Counted from the stretch's first letter, positions 16,952 through 27,530 are shown. The stretch: DNA of 64,000 nucleotides from Haliangium sp963772315 (GCA_963772315.1 CAVYWJ010000004.1:5270001-5334000), one strand, 5' to 3'. Program-made: numbers and translations. The notes: generated by a model from the letters alone, not told the origin.

Positions 16952-17962
16952 CTACGGCGTGCCGTCTCCTTCGAGCGACGCGTTGCCGGCGAGCACGGCC
17001 GCGGCGATCTCTTCGGCCGTGCCGGTACCAAACAGCACGAGCCAGTCGCTGAGCGTGGGCTCGTCGTCGGTGGCCTTGATGGCCACCTGGAGCTCCGCCG
17101 GCAAGCCGCTGCGGAAACGCGCCTGATATAGCTTCACGAGTCCCTTCCGCAGCTCTCCCCTTCCTCGCTCCAACCCCTTCTCCAGCCCCTTCTCCAGCCC
17201 CTTCTCCAGCCCCTTCTCCAGCCCCTTCTCCAGCCCCTTCTCCATGCCGCGATCTTCGACCTCGCGTTCCCATTCGTTGTAGAGGGCTCTCAGTTTCTCG
17301 GCGTAGCGCATGATTTCCTCGTCGGGTTCTTCTAGATCTTCTAGATCTTGGGGAAGCAGGATGCCAAAGGCAAGCAGCAGCGGGATGAACACCTCTCGCT
17401 CCCAGTCGCGGTGCTGCAGCGCCTTCAGCTCTTTGAGGGCGCGCTCGTGCGCGGTACCCGCGCCCATGAGCCGGAGCGGCAGCGTGTCGCGGGTCTCGGG
17501 CAGATCGCGCAGCACGACGAGGTAGGTTGACAGCAGCGACGGCGCCTGCCACACGCCCGCGGGCCAGCCCGCGAGCGGGCCGAAGCCCAGCCCCGTGAGC
17601 ACGTGCTCGGGCCGACCGGGAGAGATGATCCACAGCCGAGGAATCTCTGGCCTGCCGCGGTCGTTCTTGCGGGCCTCGCGAACGAGATTCCGGCGCAGCG
17701 TGAGCTGCTTGGTCAGGCAGTCGAGCACGGCATCCCCGCCGGGCGTGGCATGGAACGGCTCCAGCAAGCACGCGCTGTCGACCATGCGTCCCAGAAGCCC
17801 GAGCCGGGCCCGCTCTGCCGCGCGCTCGGGCGCAGGCGCGAACAGCACGTCAGCTGCCTGCACCTCGCCGTGAATCTCCTCCTGCGTGTGCACCTCGCCG
17901 ACCTCGGAAAGGACCGCATCCAGCATGGTCTTGGCGAACTGATCGAAACGTGACCTCATCAC
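16952..17962 (-). CDS. Rpn/PD-(D/E)XK transposase-like protein with an EKGL repeat tract
   Basis: 336-residue protein resembling the Rpn recombination-promoting nuclease / DUF4351-type group common in myxobacteria and cyanobacteria. The N-terminal part (RFDQFAKTMLDAVLSEVGEVHTQ) and REARKNDRGRPEIPRLWIISPGRP fit the divergent nuclease fold; an acidic D..ExK-like core is suggested by VQAADVLFAPAPE, not proven. Residues around 240-270 are six EKGL tetrapeptides from a 12-bp DNA repeat, as often found in this family before a helical tail. The tail (LPAELQVAIKATDDE) matches the C-terminal extension of related proteins. A 14-bp perfect palindrome lies 12 bases upstream of the start. Confidence 0.7.
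   Translation of the reverse strand: MMRSRFDQFAKTMLDAVLSEVGEVHTQEEIHGEVQAADVLFAPAPERAAERARLGLLGRMVDSACLLEPFHATPGGDAVLDCLTKQLTLRRNLVREARKNDRGRPEIPRLWIISPGRPEHVLTGLGFGPLAGWPAGVWQAPSLLSTYLVVLRDLPETRDTLPLRLMGAGTAHERALKELKALQHRDWEREVFIPLLLAFGILLPQDLEDLEEPDEEIMRYAEKLRALYNEWEREVEDRGMEKGLEKGLEKGLEKGLEKGLEKGLERGRGELRKGLVKLYQARFRSGLPAELQVAIKATDDEPTLSDWLVLFGTGTAEEIAAAVLAGNASLEGDGTP
17171..17242. repeat. 12-bp tandem repeat, six units
   Basis: Six head-to-tail copies of CAGCCCCTTCTC (plus strand; the first is CAACCCCTTCTC). On the minus strand each unit encodes Glu-Lys-Gly-Leu in the Rpn-like protein. The unit is a multiple of three, so copy changes keep the frame. Confidence 0.95.
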
Positions 17963-17974
17963 CCACCCTACCTA

Positions 17975-18057
17975 TCAGACCGGTCTGACAGCGAAGGGTC
18001 TGATTGTGCGCGTCGCGGCTCGCGCGCGCATGCAAGTGCTTGCATTTCAAGCGCTTG
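17975..18057. promoter_or_regulatory. cluster of three palindromes upstream of the Rpn-like gene
   Basis: TCAGACCGGTCTGA at 17975-17988 is a perfect 14-bp palindrome 12 bases from the start at 17962. ATGCAAG-TG-CTTGCAT at 18030-18045 has 7-bp arms. CAAGCGCTTG at 18048-18057 is a perfect 10-bp palindrome. These look like binding sites for dimeric repressors. No gene is seen between 17963 and 18179. Confidence 0.5.
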
Positions 18058-18179
18058 CGCACCCAGGCCGCCGGCGATGGCGCGTCTCGCCGGCGTGGGG
18101 CGCTCGCGGCCGTCGCGTCACGAGGTGCCCGGGCTGGTGGGGCCGGGTCGCCGGGCGCGGGCCGCGGGTCGGGCGGTGA

Positions 18180-18944
18180 CTATTCCGCGGGCTCGGGCGG
18201 GGTGGCCCCGCCGCTCGAGCGCGAGGGGCGCAGGTGGATCAGCTCGAACTCGGCCGCGATCGAGGGCTGGCGCAGGCGGCGGGACGCCTGGGTCGCGGCG
18301 GCGTAGGCCGCGCGCGCCAGCGTGATCACGATGCCGTCGAGGATGTCGCGGCGCTCGGAGGCGGTCGTGACCGGGGTGTGACCTGCGCGCTCCGCGGCGA
18401 CTGCCTGCAGATCGCCGTATGCCCCGTCGAGCCGCGTCAGGGTCTCGGGACCGCCACGACCGGCCGTGATCTCGACGACCGCCGGATGGCTCAGCGCCAC
18501 GCGCAGCGTCTCCAGCTGGCCGGGGAGCGCCTTGTCCGAGGACAGCCGGCGGGTCTCGATCAGCGCGCTCTCGACCTCGCGCGCGGCCTCGAACCGCTTC
18601 CTGTCGTGCAGCTTGCGGTACGCGCGCTTGAGCAGGACACGGCTGCTCTTGCGCTCCTCGCGCGCGTTCCAGCGCGCGTCCGAGTAGGTCAGGCTGGTGA
18701 CCCGGCGCGCGCTCTCGGCCTGGACGTAGCCGCCCTCCTCGGCCCGCAGCTGGGTGTGGCCCTCCACCAGTTCCTGCTCGTCCTCGTCGCCGAAACCATG
18801 CGGGGCCAGCGCGGCGCGGTGCTTGGCCAGGGCGGCCCGGGTCCGGTCGGCCTGCGCGAGCACGTTCGGAGTCGCGTGTTGACTCCCGAGCTCGTGATAC
18901 TGCTCGCGCGCCTCCGGCGCCAGCTCATCGATATCCAATGCCAT
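18180..18944 (-). CDS. helical hypothetical protein
   Basis: 254-residue soluble, mostly helical, charged protein. The start at ATG 18944 is supported by GGAAGG upstream. It opens with MALDIDELAPEAREQYHELG. A central block (VTSLTYSDARWNAREERKS, then RVLLKRAYRKLHDRKRF) is rich in Arg/Lys and may be coiled. The C-terminal part (RRDILDGIVITLARAAYAAA) is helical. No membrane span or known motif was found. The pattern resembles structural or scaffold-like proteins, but I do not assign a function. Confidence 0.6.
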   Translation of the reverse strand: MALDIDELAPEAREQYHELGSQHATPNVLAQADRTRAALAKHRAALAPHGFGDEDEQELVEGHTQLRAEEGGYVQAESARRVTSLTYSDARWNAREERKSSRVLLKRAYRKLHDRKRFEAAREVESALIETRRLSSDKALPGQLETLRVALSHPAVVEITAGRGGPETLTRLDGAYGDLQAVAAERAGHTPVTTASERRDILDGIVITLARAAYAAATQASRRLRQPSIAAEFELIHLRPSRSSGGATPPEPAE

Positions 18945-19256
18945 ACGTTCTACCTTCCATCGTGTGATTGCATACGACCGGGACCTCATCGCGAGCATCG
19001 CGATGTTGCAAGGTGCCGCTCATGATGACCCCGAGGCCGAGCCGAGGGCGCGCCTCCCATGAGATCTGGATCTGCTGCTGCGCGCGCCGGCCCACCCAGG
19101 CGCGCGCTCGAAACCATCATGACGAGCTCCAACCGGTCCGACTCTACAATGCGATATTTCGGACGACGTGCAAGCCGTCGCCTGCAACTTTTTTCATTTT
19201 CTGTTCAGCCGCAGAATCTCTCTGATCGCTCGGGAGCAGAGGAATGCGCCGCGGGC
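18945..19256. other. 312-bp intergenic region, locally lower GC
   Basis: Contains an AT-richer patch (around 19185-19205, CTTTTTTCATTTTCTG) unusual for this window. It could hold the promoter for the leftward gene at 18944. No -35/-10 pair is convincing and no gene is seen. Confidence 0.4.
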
Positions 19257-20024
19257 TCAGAAAATTTCTGATCCGATGTCTCCATCCGGACTACCGGCAC
19301 GGCTCGTAACACCGCAGGACTGCTGTCCGAGCACCCGCGCAGCGTGATCGACCGCACTGACCACACCGCCAGCCACGGCCACGGCCTCGCCGACGAGCAC
19401 GGCGGCGCGACTGACGACGCGGGCAGCCCCGCTGACGACTCGGGCCGCCCCGCTGACGACGCGGGCCACCTCGCTGACGACGCGGGCCACCTCGCTGACG
19501 ACGCGGGCCGCCTCGCTGACGACGCGGGCCGCCTCGCTGACGACGCGGGCCGCCTCGCTGACGACGCGGGCCGCCCCGCCGACGGCGCGGGCCGGCTCGC
19601 TAACTGCTCGGACTTCCTCGCGCACGGCGCAGCCGGCTCCGCGCACGTCGCAGCCAGCCTCGCGCACGTCGCAGCCAGCCTCGCGCACGTCGCAGCCAGC
19701 CTCGCGCACGTCGCAGCCAGCTCCGCGCACGTCGAAGCCGGCATTTCGCACGGCGCAGCCAGCCTCGCGCACGGCGCAGCCGGCTCCGCGCACGGCGCAG
19801 CCAGCCTCGCGCACGGCGCAGCCGGCTCCGCGCACGGCGCAGCCGGCTCCTCGCACGACGAAGCTGGCTCCATTCACGGCGCAGCTGGCCTCGCGCACGA
19901 CGAAGCTGGCTTCGCGCACGTCGAAGCTGGCTCCATTCACGACAAAGCTGGCTTCGCGCACGTCGAAGCTGGCTCCATTCACGGAGCAGCCGGCCTCACT
20001 CACGGCGCAGCCGGCTGCCCACAC
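19257..20024 (-). CDS. possible heptad-repeat protein downstream of the CHAT gene
   Basis: Candidate 255-residue protein encoded by the minus strand of the minisatellite. It consists of heptads: V-(R/N)-(E/G)-A-(G/S)-(C/F)-(A/D/V) over the first 140 residues, with a Cys or Phe every seven, then ARVVSEA-type heptads, and a unique tail ending GSPDGDIGSEIF. It would be co-transcribed with the CHAT protein gene, which supports this strand. Against it, the GTG start lacks a ribosome site and the opposite strand is equally open. If made, it would form a regular amphipathic structure. Confidence 0.3.
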   Translation of the reverse strand: MWAAGCAVSEAGCSVNGASFDVREASFVVNGASFDVREASFVVREASCAVNGASFVVRGAGCAVRGAGCAVREAGCAVRGAGCAVREAGCAVRNAGFDVRGAGCDVREAGCDVREAGCDVREAGCDVRGAGCAVREEVRAVSEPARAVGGAARVVSEAARVVSEAARVVSEAARVVSEVARVVSEVARVVSGAARVVSGAARVVSRAAVLVGEAVAVAGGVVSAVDHAARVLGQQSCGVTSRAGSPDGDIGSEIF

Positions 20025-20030
20025 GGAGCA
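19407..20030. repeat. 21-bp minisatellite, about 28 units in two families
   Basis: Two adjoining arrays of 21-bp units. The first (19407 to about 19600) has eight or nine units like CTCGCTGACGACGCGGGCCGC. The second (about 19618-20030) has about twenty units like CTCGCGCACGTCGCAGCCAGC with ordered variation. Because 21 is a multiple of three, long ORFs stay open on both strands. On the plus strand (GTG 19344 to 20114) units read LADDAGR then LAHVAAS. On the minus strand (GTG 20024 to 19257) they read VREAGCD then ARVVSEA; that ORF lies 79 bases downstream of the CHAT gene on its strand. Neither start has a good ribosome site, and GC at third positions is high in all frames, so the coding strand is undecided. 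Confidence 0.9.
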
Positions 20031-20103
20031 GTCGGCATCTCAATCGTTACGAGGGGTTCGCCAACCGCCACGGCGGCTCGGCGTGATGTCGCGGATGCCC
20101 TGG

Positions 20104-22866
20104 TCAGGCCGTGAGGCGCAGGGTTGCCAGCGCGAACGGGATGTAGGCAAGGCCGAGCGGGTTACCCTGGCGCAGCAGGGCCAGGCGCGCCCGGCGCACC
20201 GCGCGTCCGATCGGGTCGCCGCCCAGGAACCGCCGCAGCAGCGCCTCGCCAAAGGCCACGGCCATGGGCTCGAAGATCGTGATCTCGGTGCCGATCACGC
20301 CGGCCGCGTTGGCATGGACCACGAAACCCGTGACCAGGCTGAAGATCTGCTCGGGGCTGGCCGCGGTGGTGTGGCAACCATTGAGCACGACCAGCGGTCG
20401 CGGGTCTTCCCACCATATCTCCAGAAGGTTGTCGGCAGTGATCGGCTCGCTGTTGCGGGCCCCGACCTCGAGGTACGGCGTGCCACTGGCGGTGATGCCG
20501 CCGTGACAGAAGAAGTAGGCCAGGTGCGGCGGCGCGCTCTCCAAAGCAGCCAGGCAGTCGCGGCGGTCCTCGACGAGCTTGATCTCGACGCGCGGGTCGA
20601 GCATGCCGAGCGCCGCGACGTGCGCGGTCCGCGCCGTGAAAGCCGGATCCGTGGACACCCCGATCAGCGCGCGCGTGGAGATCGCCCGCGCGATCTCGGC
20701 CGCGACCTCGCCGCGCTCGCCGAGGTGCAAGGGCACGCCGAGGTCGTGGCGGAAGCCCCAGAAGCCGCTCGGGCACACCACGGTCTTGTCGCCGTGGCTG
20801 GGGCAGCGGCCGGCAAAGCACGGCACGGCTTCGAGATCGGCGCCCGCGTCCATGGCCGCAGCCGCGGTCTGACACAGCGTGAGGTGCTCCAGGTTGGTGT
20901 CGAGGGGGTGATCGTAGATCAGCGCTGCGGGGAAGATGTGATCGGCCGACTTCTTGAGCGCGAGCTGGACCACGCCCGTCTCACGCATGAGCTCGCGCAG
21001 CTGGGTGCGCTTGCGACCGCGCACGCCGAACGAGGCCAGCGCCTCGCCCCACAGGCGATAGCCATGGCGCGCGAGCAGGAGCAGATCATCGGCGCGCTGC
21101 GCGGACGACGGCGGCGTGGCGTAGCGATAGCGCGCCTGCTCGTGCGAATGCCACGGCGTCGCAGCGCCCCAGGCCACCCGTCGCAGCGCGCCGCGGGCGT
21201 AGTCGATGAGCCCGGCCAGCGTGGCGCCGTCGATGTGCGCGTCGGCCAGGAAACCATGCTCGCCCGCGAAGCGGAGCCCGTGGGTGCCGGCACCGTCGTC
21301 GTTGAGCAGGATGCTCAGGCGATGCGGCTCGCTCCCGGCCAGGCGGCCCGTGTCGAGCGTGGCGCTGAGCTTGTAGTCCGTGACCCGCTGCAGCGCGCCC
21401 GCGCGCCGGTCGGGCACGCGCGTGACCTCGACCGTGATCAGGTGCGACTGCAGGAGCAGCCCGCGGTGATAGACGTTGCAGCGCACCGCGTGGCGGCCCG
21501 GGCGCCACGGCGTGCGCACGGGAAAGAACAGACGGCGCCGGGCCAGCGCGCCGAGACCGGGCGGGGTCGCGGCGGGCCGCGTGACCCGGGCCGGGCCGCG
21601 AGCCTGGATCTGCAGCGTGCCGTGGCGGCGGCGCGCCGCGATGCGGAGCTGGCCGGGAAAGCCAAAGAGCACCACGTCGAGCTCGCTGCCGGAGGGCGTT
21701 TCGGGCAACTCGTCACCGCCAGGCAGCGAGCCCGTCACGCGCTCGGGCCCGATCTCGACCCACACGTAATAGCGCCTCCACCTCGCCAGCGTACGCGCTG
21801 CGGACAGCGCCTCGCCCGGCGCACTGCGGTCCGCCACGCCGATGCTCACGCGCTGCGCGCGGGCAAATCCACGCTCATCGACGGCGAGAGGCTGCGGGCG
21901 TGGTCCGGGAGTCGTTGCATTCCGGATTTGCGATGGCAAGTCCTCCAGGGTGTCTTCCAACCACGGCGATGGGCTGCTGTCCATGCCCCGGGGGAAAGCC
22001 TCCCGAACTTCCGATGTGAAGTCATCGATTGTATCCTCCCACGGCGGCGATACGCTGCTGTCCAGGTCCCTGGAGGGGTTCGGCTCGTCGTCCCAAAAAA
22101 CTCTCGACCTTCTCCTCCATTCCTCGTCCTGCTCGCCAAGCACGGCCAGTGCGTCGCGCACGGCTCGGTGAAGGCGCTCGCGGCGCTCCGTGGACGGAAG
22201 CTGCTCCAATCTTTTAGTGAGCTCGCCGAGGAGCTGCTGGGTGGCGAGCGTGGGCCACCAGGCAAGGCCGCCATCGAGCCTCTCGCGGCCACGGGGCGAC
22301 GACGCCTGATAATAAATGTCTGCGGGGAGTCGCTCGTCGAAGGCGTCAGCCACGGTCAACCGTAACTGTCGGTCTCGCAACAAGGGGAAGAGCGCTTGCG
22401 CCCTCTCTCGCTGCTCTCCGGAGAGCAGGGGCGCAAGCGCAACGAGCAGCGCTGCCTGGTCGCGCGGAGCCAGGGTCCGCTCGGCGCGCGCGAGGAGCGG
22501 GCCTGCCAGCCGCTGCCGGGCCTCCTCGGTCAAGGACGCGATGACCGCGACGACCATCTGGACCGGAACGTTTCTCAGCGCCTCGATGTAGTGGGCCAGC
22601 TCGTCGCCCGCGATCGGTGCGAGCAGGATCAGGGCCGGAATGGCACCCGGCCTGTGCGGGTACACCACGACGGAGAAAGGCGCTCCCCCGACATCGTTAC
22701 TGAGCCGCGCCTGTGCAGCAACGGCGACCAGGGAACGGACGGGCCCGATGTCCCTCAGTCCGTCGTCCCGGCCCAGGTCGAGCAAGCCGCCGAGGACGTG
22801 GACCAGCTGCTCGCGCGGCAGTGCGAGCGCGCCGGACACGAGGTCCTGGAACGTAGAGGCGCTCAT
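20104..22866 (-). CDS. CHAT-domain protease-like protein
   Basis: 920-residue protein ending in a CHAT (caspase-like) domain. The catalytic His lies in YFFCHGG (near residue 788) and the Cys in VVLNGCHT (near 831). Before it is a Cys-rich patch (CFAGRCPSHGDKTVVC) seen in other CHAT proteins. The middle holds two beta-rich blocks (YYVWVEIGPERVTG, RCNVYHRGLLLQSHLITVEV). The N-terminal ~60 residues (FQDLVSGALALPREQLVHVL..) are helical and resemble effector-associated adaptor domains, followed by a HEAT-like region. Residues ~262-315 carry a duplicated 27-residue acidic linker (WEDTIDDF / LEDTLEDL). Such proteins act in bacterial conflict and programmed cell death pathways. Start at 22866; the membrane-protein gene upstream ends nine bases before, so they are likely one operon. 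Confidence 0.88.
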   Translation of the reverse strand: MSASTFQDLVSGALALPREQLVHVLGGLLDLGRDDGLRDIGPVRSLVAVAAQARLSNDVGGAPFSVVVYPHRPGAIPALILLAPIAGDELAHYIEALRNVPVQMVVAVIASLTEEARQRLAGPLLARAERTLAPRDQAALLVALAPLLSGEQRERAQALFPLLRDRQLRLTVADAFDERLPADIYYQASSPRGRERLDGGLAWWPTLATQQLLGELTKRLEQLPSTERRERLHRAVRDALAVLGEQDEEWRRRSRVFWDDEPNPSRDLDSSVSPPWEDTIDDFTSEVREAFPRGMDSSPSPWLEDTLEDLPSQIRNATTPGPRPQPLAVDERGFARAQRVSIGVADRSAPGEALSAARTLARWRRYYVWVEIGPERVTGSLPGGDELPETPSGSELDVVLFGFPGQLRIAARRRHGTLQIQARGPARVTRPAATPPGLGALARRRLFFPVRTPWRPGRHAVRCNVYHRGLLLQSHLITVEVTRVPDRRAGALQRVTDYKLSATLDTGRLAGSEPHRLSILLNDDGAGTHGLRFAGEHGFLADAHIDGATLAGLIDYARGALRRVAWGAATPWHSHEQARYRYATPPSSAQRADDLLLLARHGYRLWGEALASFGVRGRKRTQLRELMRETGVVQLALKKSADHIFPAALIYDHPLDTNLEHLTLCQTAAAAMDAGADLEAVPCFAGRCPSHGDKTVVCPSGFWGFRHDLGVPLHLGERGEVAAEIARAISTRALIGVSTDPAFTARTAHVAALGMLDPRVEIKLVEDRRDCLAALESAPPHLAYFFCHGGITASGTPYLEVGARNSEPITADNLLEIWWEDPRPLVVLNGCHTTAASPEQIFSLVTGFVVHANAAGVIGTEITIFEPMAVAFGEALLRRFLGGDPIGRAVRRARLALLRQGNPLGLAYIPFALATLRLTA

Positions 22867-22875
22867 GGTGCTCGC

Positions 22876-23352
22876 TCAGGCGTCGTGGCCGCCGGGCCGG
22901 TTGATCGCGGCGCCGGGCTGCGAGGTCGCGCCCGCCTCCGGCCCCGGGCCGCCCGGGGCGCCGTCCCCCATGGCGCCCGGGACGCGATCGCCCTGCTCCT
23001 CGCGGGTCGGGATGTAGAACGGCCGCTCGGGCCGCTTGCGGCGGCCGTCGAGGAACCAGTCGGCGGTGAAGTTCTTGGACACGCCGACCAGGAACACGAG
23101 CACCAGGAAGTAGCCGAAGAAGCCGGCGGCCAGACCGACGCCGTAGGCGCCGAAAAGCTCGCTGCGGGCCGGGAACAGGGCCAGCACGGCGGTGCCGCCG
23201 ATGACGCCGAGGAGCGTGACCAGATCACTCAGCTGGACGTCGTCCCGGCGGTGGCGATTGATGTAATAGACGTACCAGCCGATGAGGGCGCCGAAGCAGG
23301 CGGCGCCGGCGAGCTGCAGGGTCGATGCGGTCTCCGGCGATGCGATCTCCAT
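22876..23352 (-). CDS. small membrane protein upstream of the CHAT gene
   Basis: 158-residue protein, family unknown. The ATG at 23352 has AGGAG five bases upstream. Three hydrophobic helices are visible: LQLAGAACFGALIGWYVYYI, LVTLLGVIGGTAVLALF, and GLAAGFFGYFLVLVFLVGV. The C-terminal 55 residues are soluble, Pro/Gly-rich and cytoplasmic or periplasmic. It ends nine bases before the CHAT gene on the same strand, so a functional link (membrane partner or anchor) is possible but only inferred. Confidence 0.65.
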   Translation of the reverse strand: MEIASPETASTLQLAGAACFGALIGWYVYYINRHRRDDVQLSDLVTLLGVIGGTAVLALFPARSELFGAYGVGLAAGFFGYFLVLVFLVGVSKNFTADWFLDGRRKRPERPFYIPTREEQGDRVPGAMGDGAPGGPGPEAGATSQPGAAINRPGGHDA

Positions 23353-23560
23353 GGAGGCTCCTTGCGATGAGGTAAGCAACGGGCATGGCAACGGCGAACC
23401 CGACCACGGCAGGTCCGCCGGCAATCCAGAGAATCGCGGCCCCGAGCGCGGCCGCCGCAACCACCGACGCGGCCAGCGCCCGGGCGCGCGCGCCGAGCTG
23501 CACGGCCAGCACCCCCGAGACCGCGCCCAGGCCGGCGCCGCCCGCGATCACCAGGAACAC
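23225..23560 (-). CDS. possible small membrane protein overlapping the next gene
   Basis: GTG at 23560 follows GAGGTGA and opens a 111-residue frame. Its first two thirds form three hydrophobic segments (VFLVIAGGAGLGAVSGVLAV, LAASVVAAAALGAAILWI, AVVGFAVAMPVAYLIA). The last third is Arg-rich and overlaps 128 bases of the gene that starts at 23352, where it looks like a shadow frame. Either a real overlapping gene, or a gene whose proper end is displaced by an indel. Confidence 0.4.
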   Translation of the reverse strand: MFLVIAGGAGLGAVSGVLAVQLGARARALAASVVAAAALGAAILWIAGGPAVVGFAVAMPVAYLIARSLHGDRIAGDRIDPAARRRRLLRRPHRLVRLLHQSPPPGRRPAE

Positions 23561-23752
23561 CGGCTCACCTCGCCGCCGGGCGCAAGACGATGCAGCCACG
23601 CCGCGTCGCCGCCGCAGGCCGCATCGTGCACCACCATACCAGCCGAGCCATGCATGCCCAGATCCACGCTCCTCGATGCACGATGGTACGAAAACCGCGC
23701 GCGCGTGTCATCCAAGCGCGCGGCCCGAACAGCTCGACAGGGCGCCGGAGGC

Positions 23753-24523
23753 TCAGCGGTCGAGGACGGCGCGGGCGGACGCGGGGTCGTCGGTGATGAT
23801 GCCGTCGACGCCGAGCTCGGCCAGGCGGGCGACCTCGGCGGGGTCGTTGACGGTCCACACGTTGATCGCGAAGCCGCGGCGGCGCCACACGCGCACGCTC
23901 GCGCGGTCGACCAGGCTGGCCTGGGGATGCAGGGCGTGCGGTCTCAGCGCGTACGCGGGCCAGCCGCGGCGCATCGGCGTGCGCTGCTCGGCGTGGAAGA
24001 GGTACGCGCTCGGCAGGTGCGGGGCGCCCACGCGCACGGCCGCGAGGATCACGGGATCGAAGCTCGACACGATCACGCGATCCGCGGCCGGGCTGCGCAG
24101 GATGGTCGCGAGCACGGCGCTGACCAGGCGCGGGACGTTGCGCGCCGGCACGGTCTTGATCTCGACGTTGACCACCATCGGCGCGGACATGGCCGCGAGC
24201 ACCTCGTCGAGCGTGGGCACGCGGGCCTGGTCGTGGAGCGGGATGGCGCGCAGGAGCGACAGCGGCAGGTCCTCGATGCGCCCGGCCCGGCCGGCCAGGC
24301 GCGCGAGGTCGTCGTCGTGGAAGACCACCACCTCGCCGCTCGCGCACAGGCGCACGTCGAGCTCGATACCGTCGGCGCCGCGCTCGCGCGCGCGCTCGAA
24401 CGAGGGCAAGGTGTTCTCGGTGATGCCGCCGCCCGCGACGTGATGCTCGGCGCCGCGATGGCCCCAGACGAGAGGCCGACCGTGCGCTGCGTGGCCCAGG
24501 GTCCAGGGCAGGGTTGCTTGCAT
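23753..24523 (-). CDS. glycerophosphodiester phosphodiesterase
   Basis: GDPD-family enzyme that hydrolyses glycerophosphodiesters to glycerol-3-phosphate and an alcohol. The catalytic pattern is complete: VWGHRGAEHH (HRG), ENTLPSFERA (E-N), ADGIELDVR (ExD) and VVFHDDDLAR (HD). Later blocks are VNVEIKT and INVWTVND, with the closing GVDGIITDDP. It is 256 residues with no signal peptide, so probably cytoplasmic. It is divergent from the TPR lipoprotein gene at 24650. An insertion (HHVAGGGI) between HRG and EN is a minor peculiarity. Confidence 0.95.
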   Translation of the reverse strand: MQATLPWTLGHAAHGRPLVWGHRGAEHHVAGGGITENTLPSFERARERGADGIELDVRLCASGEVVVFHDDDLARLAGRAGRIEDLPLSLLRAIPLHDQARVPTLDEVLAAMSAPMVVNVEIKTVPARNVPRLVSAVLATILRSPAADRVIVSSFDPVILAAVRVGAPHLPSAYLFHAEQRTPMRRGWPAYALRPHALHPQASLVDRASVRVWRRRGFAINVWTVNDPAEVARLAELGVDGIITDDPASARAVLDR

Positions 24524-24649
24524 GGCGGGCCGGGAAATAGCAGCCCCGTCCGGGCGGTGCAAGGATCTGGGCGCCAGGATCCGGGCCGGCGGATCCATCG
24601 GCGCCGGGGAAACCTGCACCGCGGCGGCTTCGGGTCTATGCTTGTGGCT

Positions 24650-26861
<2,212 letters not shown>

Positions 26862-26927
26862 CCTGCTGCCCCGGAGCGCATGCACGTGCACTTGGGGCAC
26901 GTGTCGCGTCCGTGGTAAGGATGGGCC

Positions 26928-27530
26928 ATGACGCGCATCATCGGACTCACGGGCGGAATTGCCAGCGGCAAGAGCACGGTCTCGGCGATGCTGCGGGCGC
27001 TCGGCGCGCACGTGATCGATGCGGATCAGGTGGCGCGCGACGTGGTGGCGCCGGGCACGCCGGCGCTGGCCGAGATCGCGGCGCACTTCGGACCCGAGGT
27101 GCTGCTGGCCGACGGGACGCTCGACCGCAAGAAGCTGGGCGGCCGGGTGTTCGCGGATGTCGACGCGCGGCGGGCGCTGGAGCGGATCACGCATCCGCGC
27201 ATCGCCGCGGCCACGCAGCAGGAGATCGCGGGGCTGCGCGCGGCCGGGGTGGATCCGGTGATCTATGACGCGGCGCTGATCGTCGAGAACCGGCTGTACA
27301 CGTGGATGCAGGGCCTCATCGTGGTGTCGGTGCCGCCCGCGGTGCAGGTGGCGCGGCTGATGATCCGCGACGACATCGACGAGGCCGCGGCCGAGGCGCG
27401 CATCGCGGCGCAGCTGCCGCTGGCCGACAAGGTGGCGGTGGCCACGCACGTGATCGACAACAGCGGCGTGCACGGCGAGACCGAGGCCCAGGTGCGCGCG
27501 CTGTGGGCGCGCCTGCAGCGAGGAGCATGA
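26928..27530 (+). CDS. coaE: dephospho-CoA kinase
   Basis: Catalyses the last step of coenzyme A synthesis, phosphorylating dephospho-CoA with ATP in the cytoplasm. The P-loop GLTGGIASGKST is at residues 6-17. VIDADQVARDVV carries the substrate-side Asp; GTLDRKKLGGRVF and ITHPRI are standard CoaE motifs, and VYDAALIVE-like text (VIYDAALIVENRL) matches the Leu-rich motif. 200 residues is normal. The stop overlaps the next start in ATGA, so it is coupled to the SDR gene. Confidence 0.97.
   Translation: MTRIIGLTGGIASGKSTVSAMLRALGAHVIDADQVARDVVAPGTPALAEIAAHFGPEVLLADGTLDRKKLGGRVFADVDARRALERITHPRIAAATQQEIAGLRAAGVDPVIYDAALIVENRLYTWMQGLIVVSVPPAVQVARLMIRDDIDEAAAEARIAAQLPLADKVAVATHVIDNSGVHGETEAQVRALWARLQRGA

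Noticed and set aside
19407..20030. Tandem repeats as a CRISPR array
   Set aside because: Units are directly adjacent 21-mers without unique spacers, and no cas gene is present.
19344..20114. Plus-strand repeat ORF as the main gene call
   Set aside because: Its GTG start has no ribosome site and its end overlaps the convergent CHAT gene stop; the minus strand is at least as likely, so neither is called firmly.
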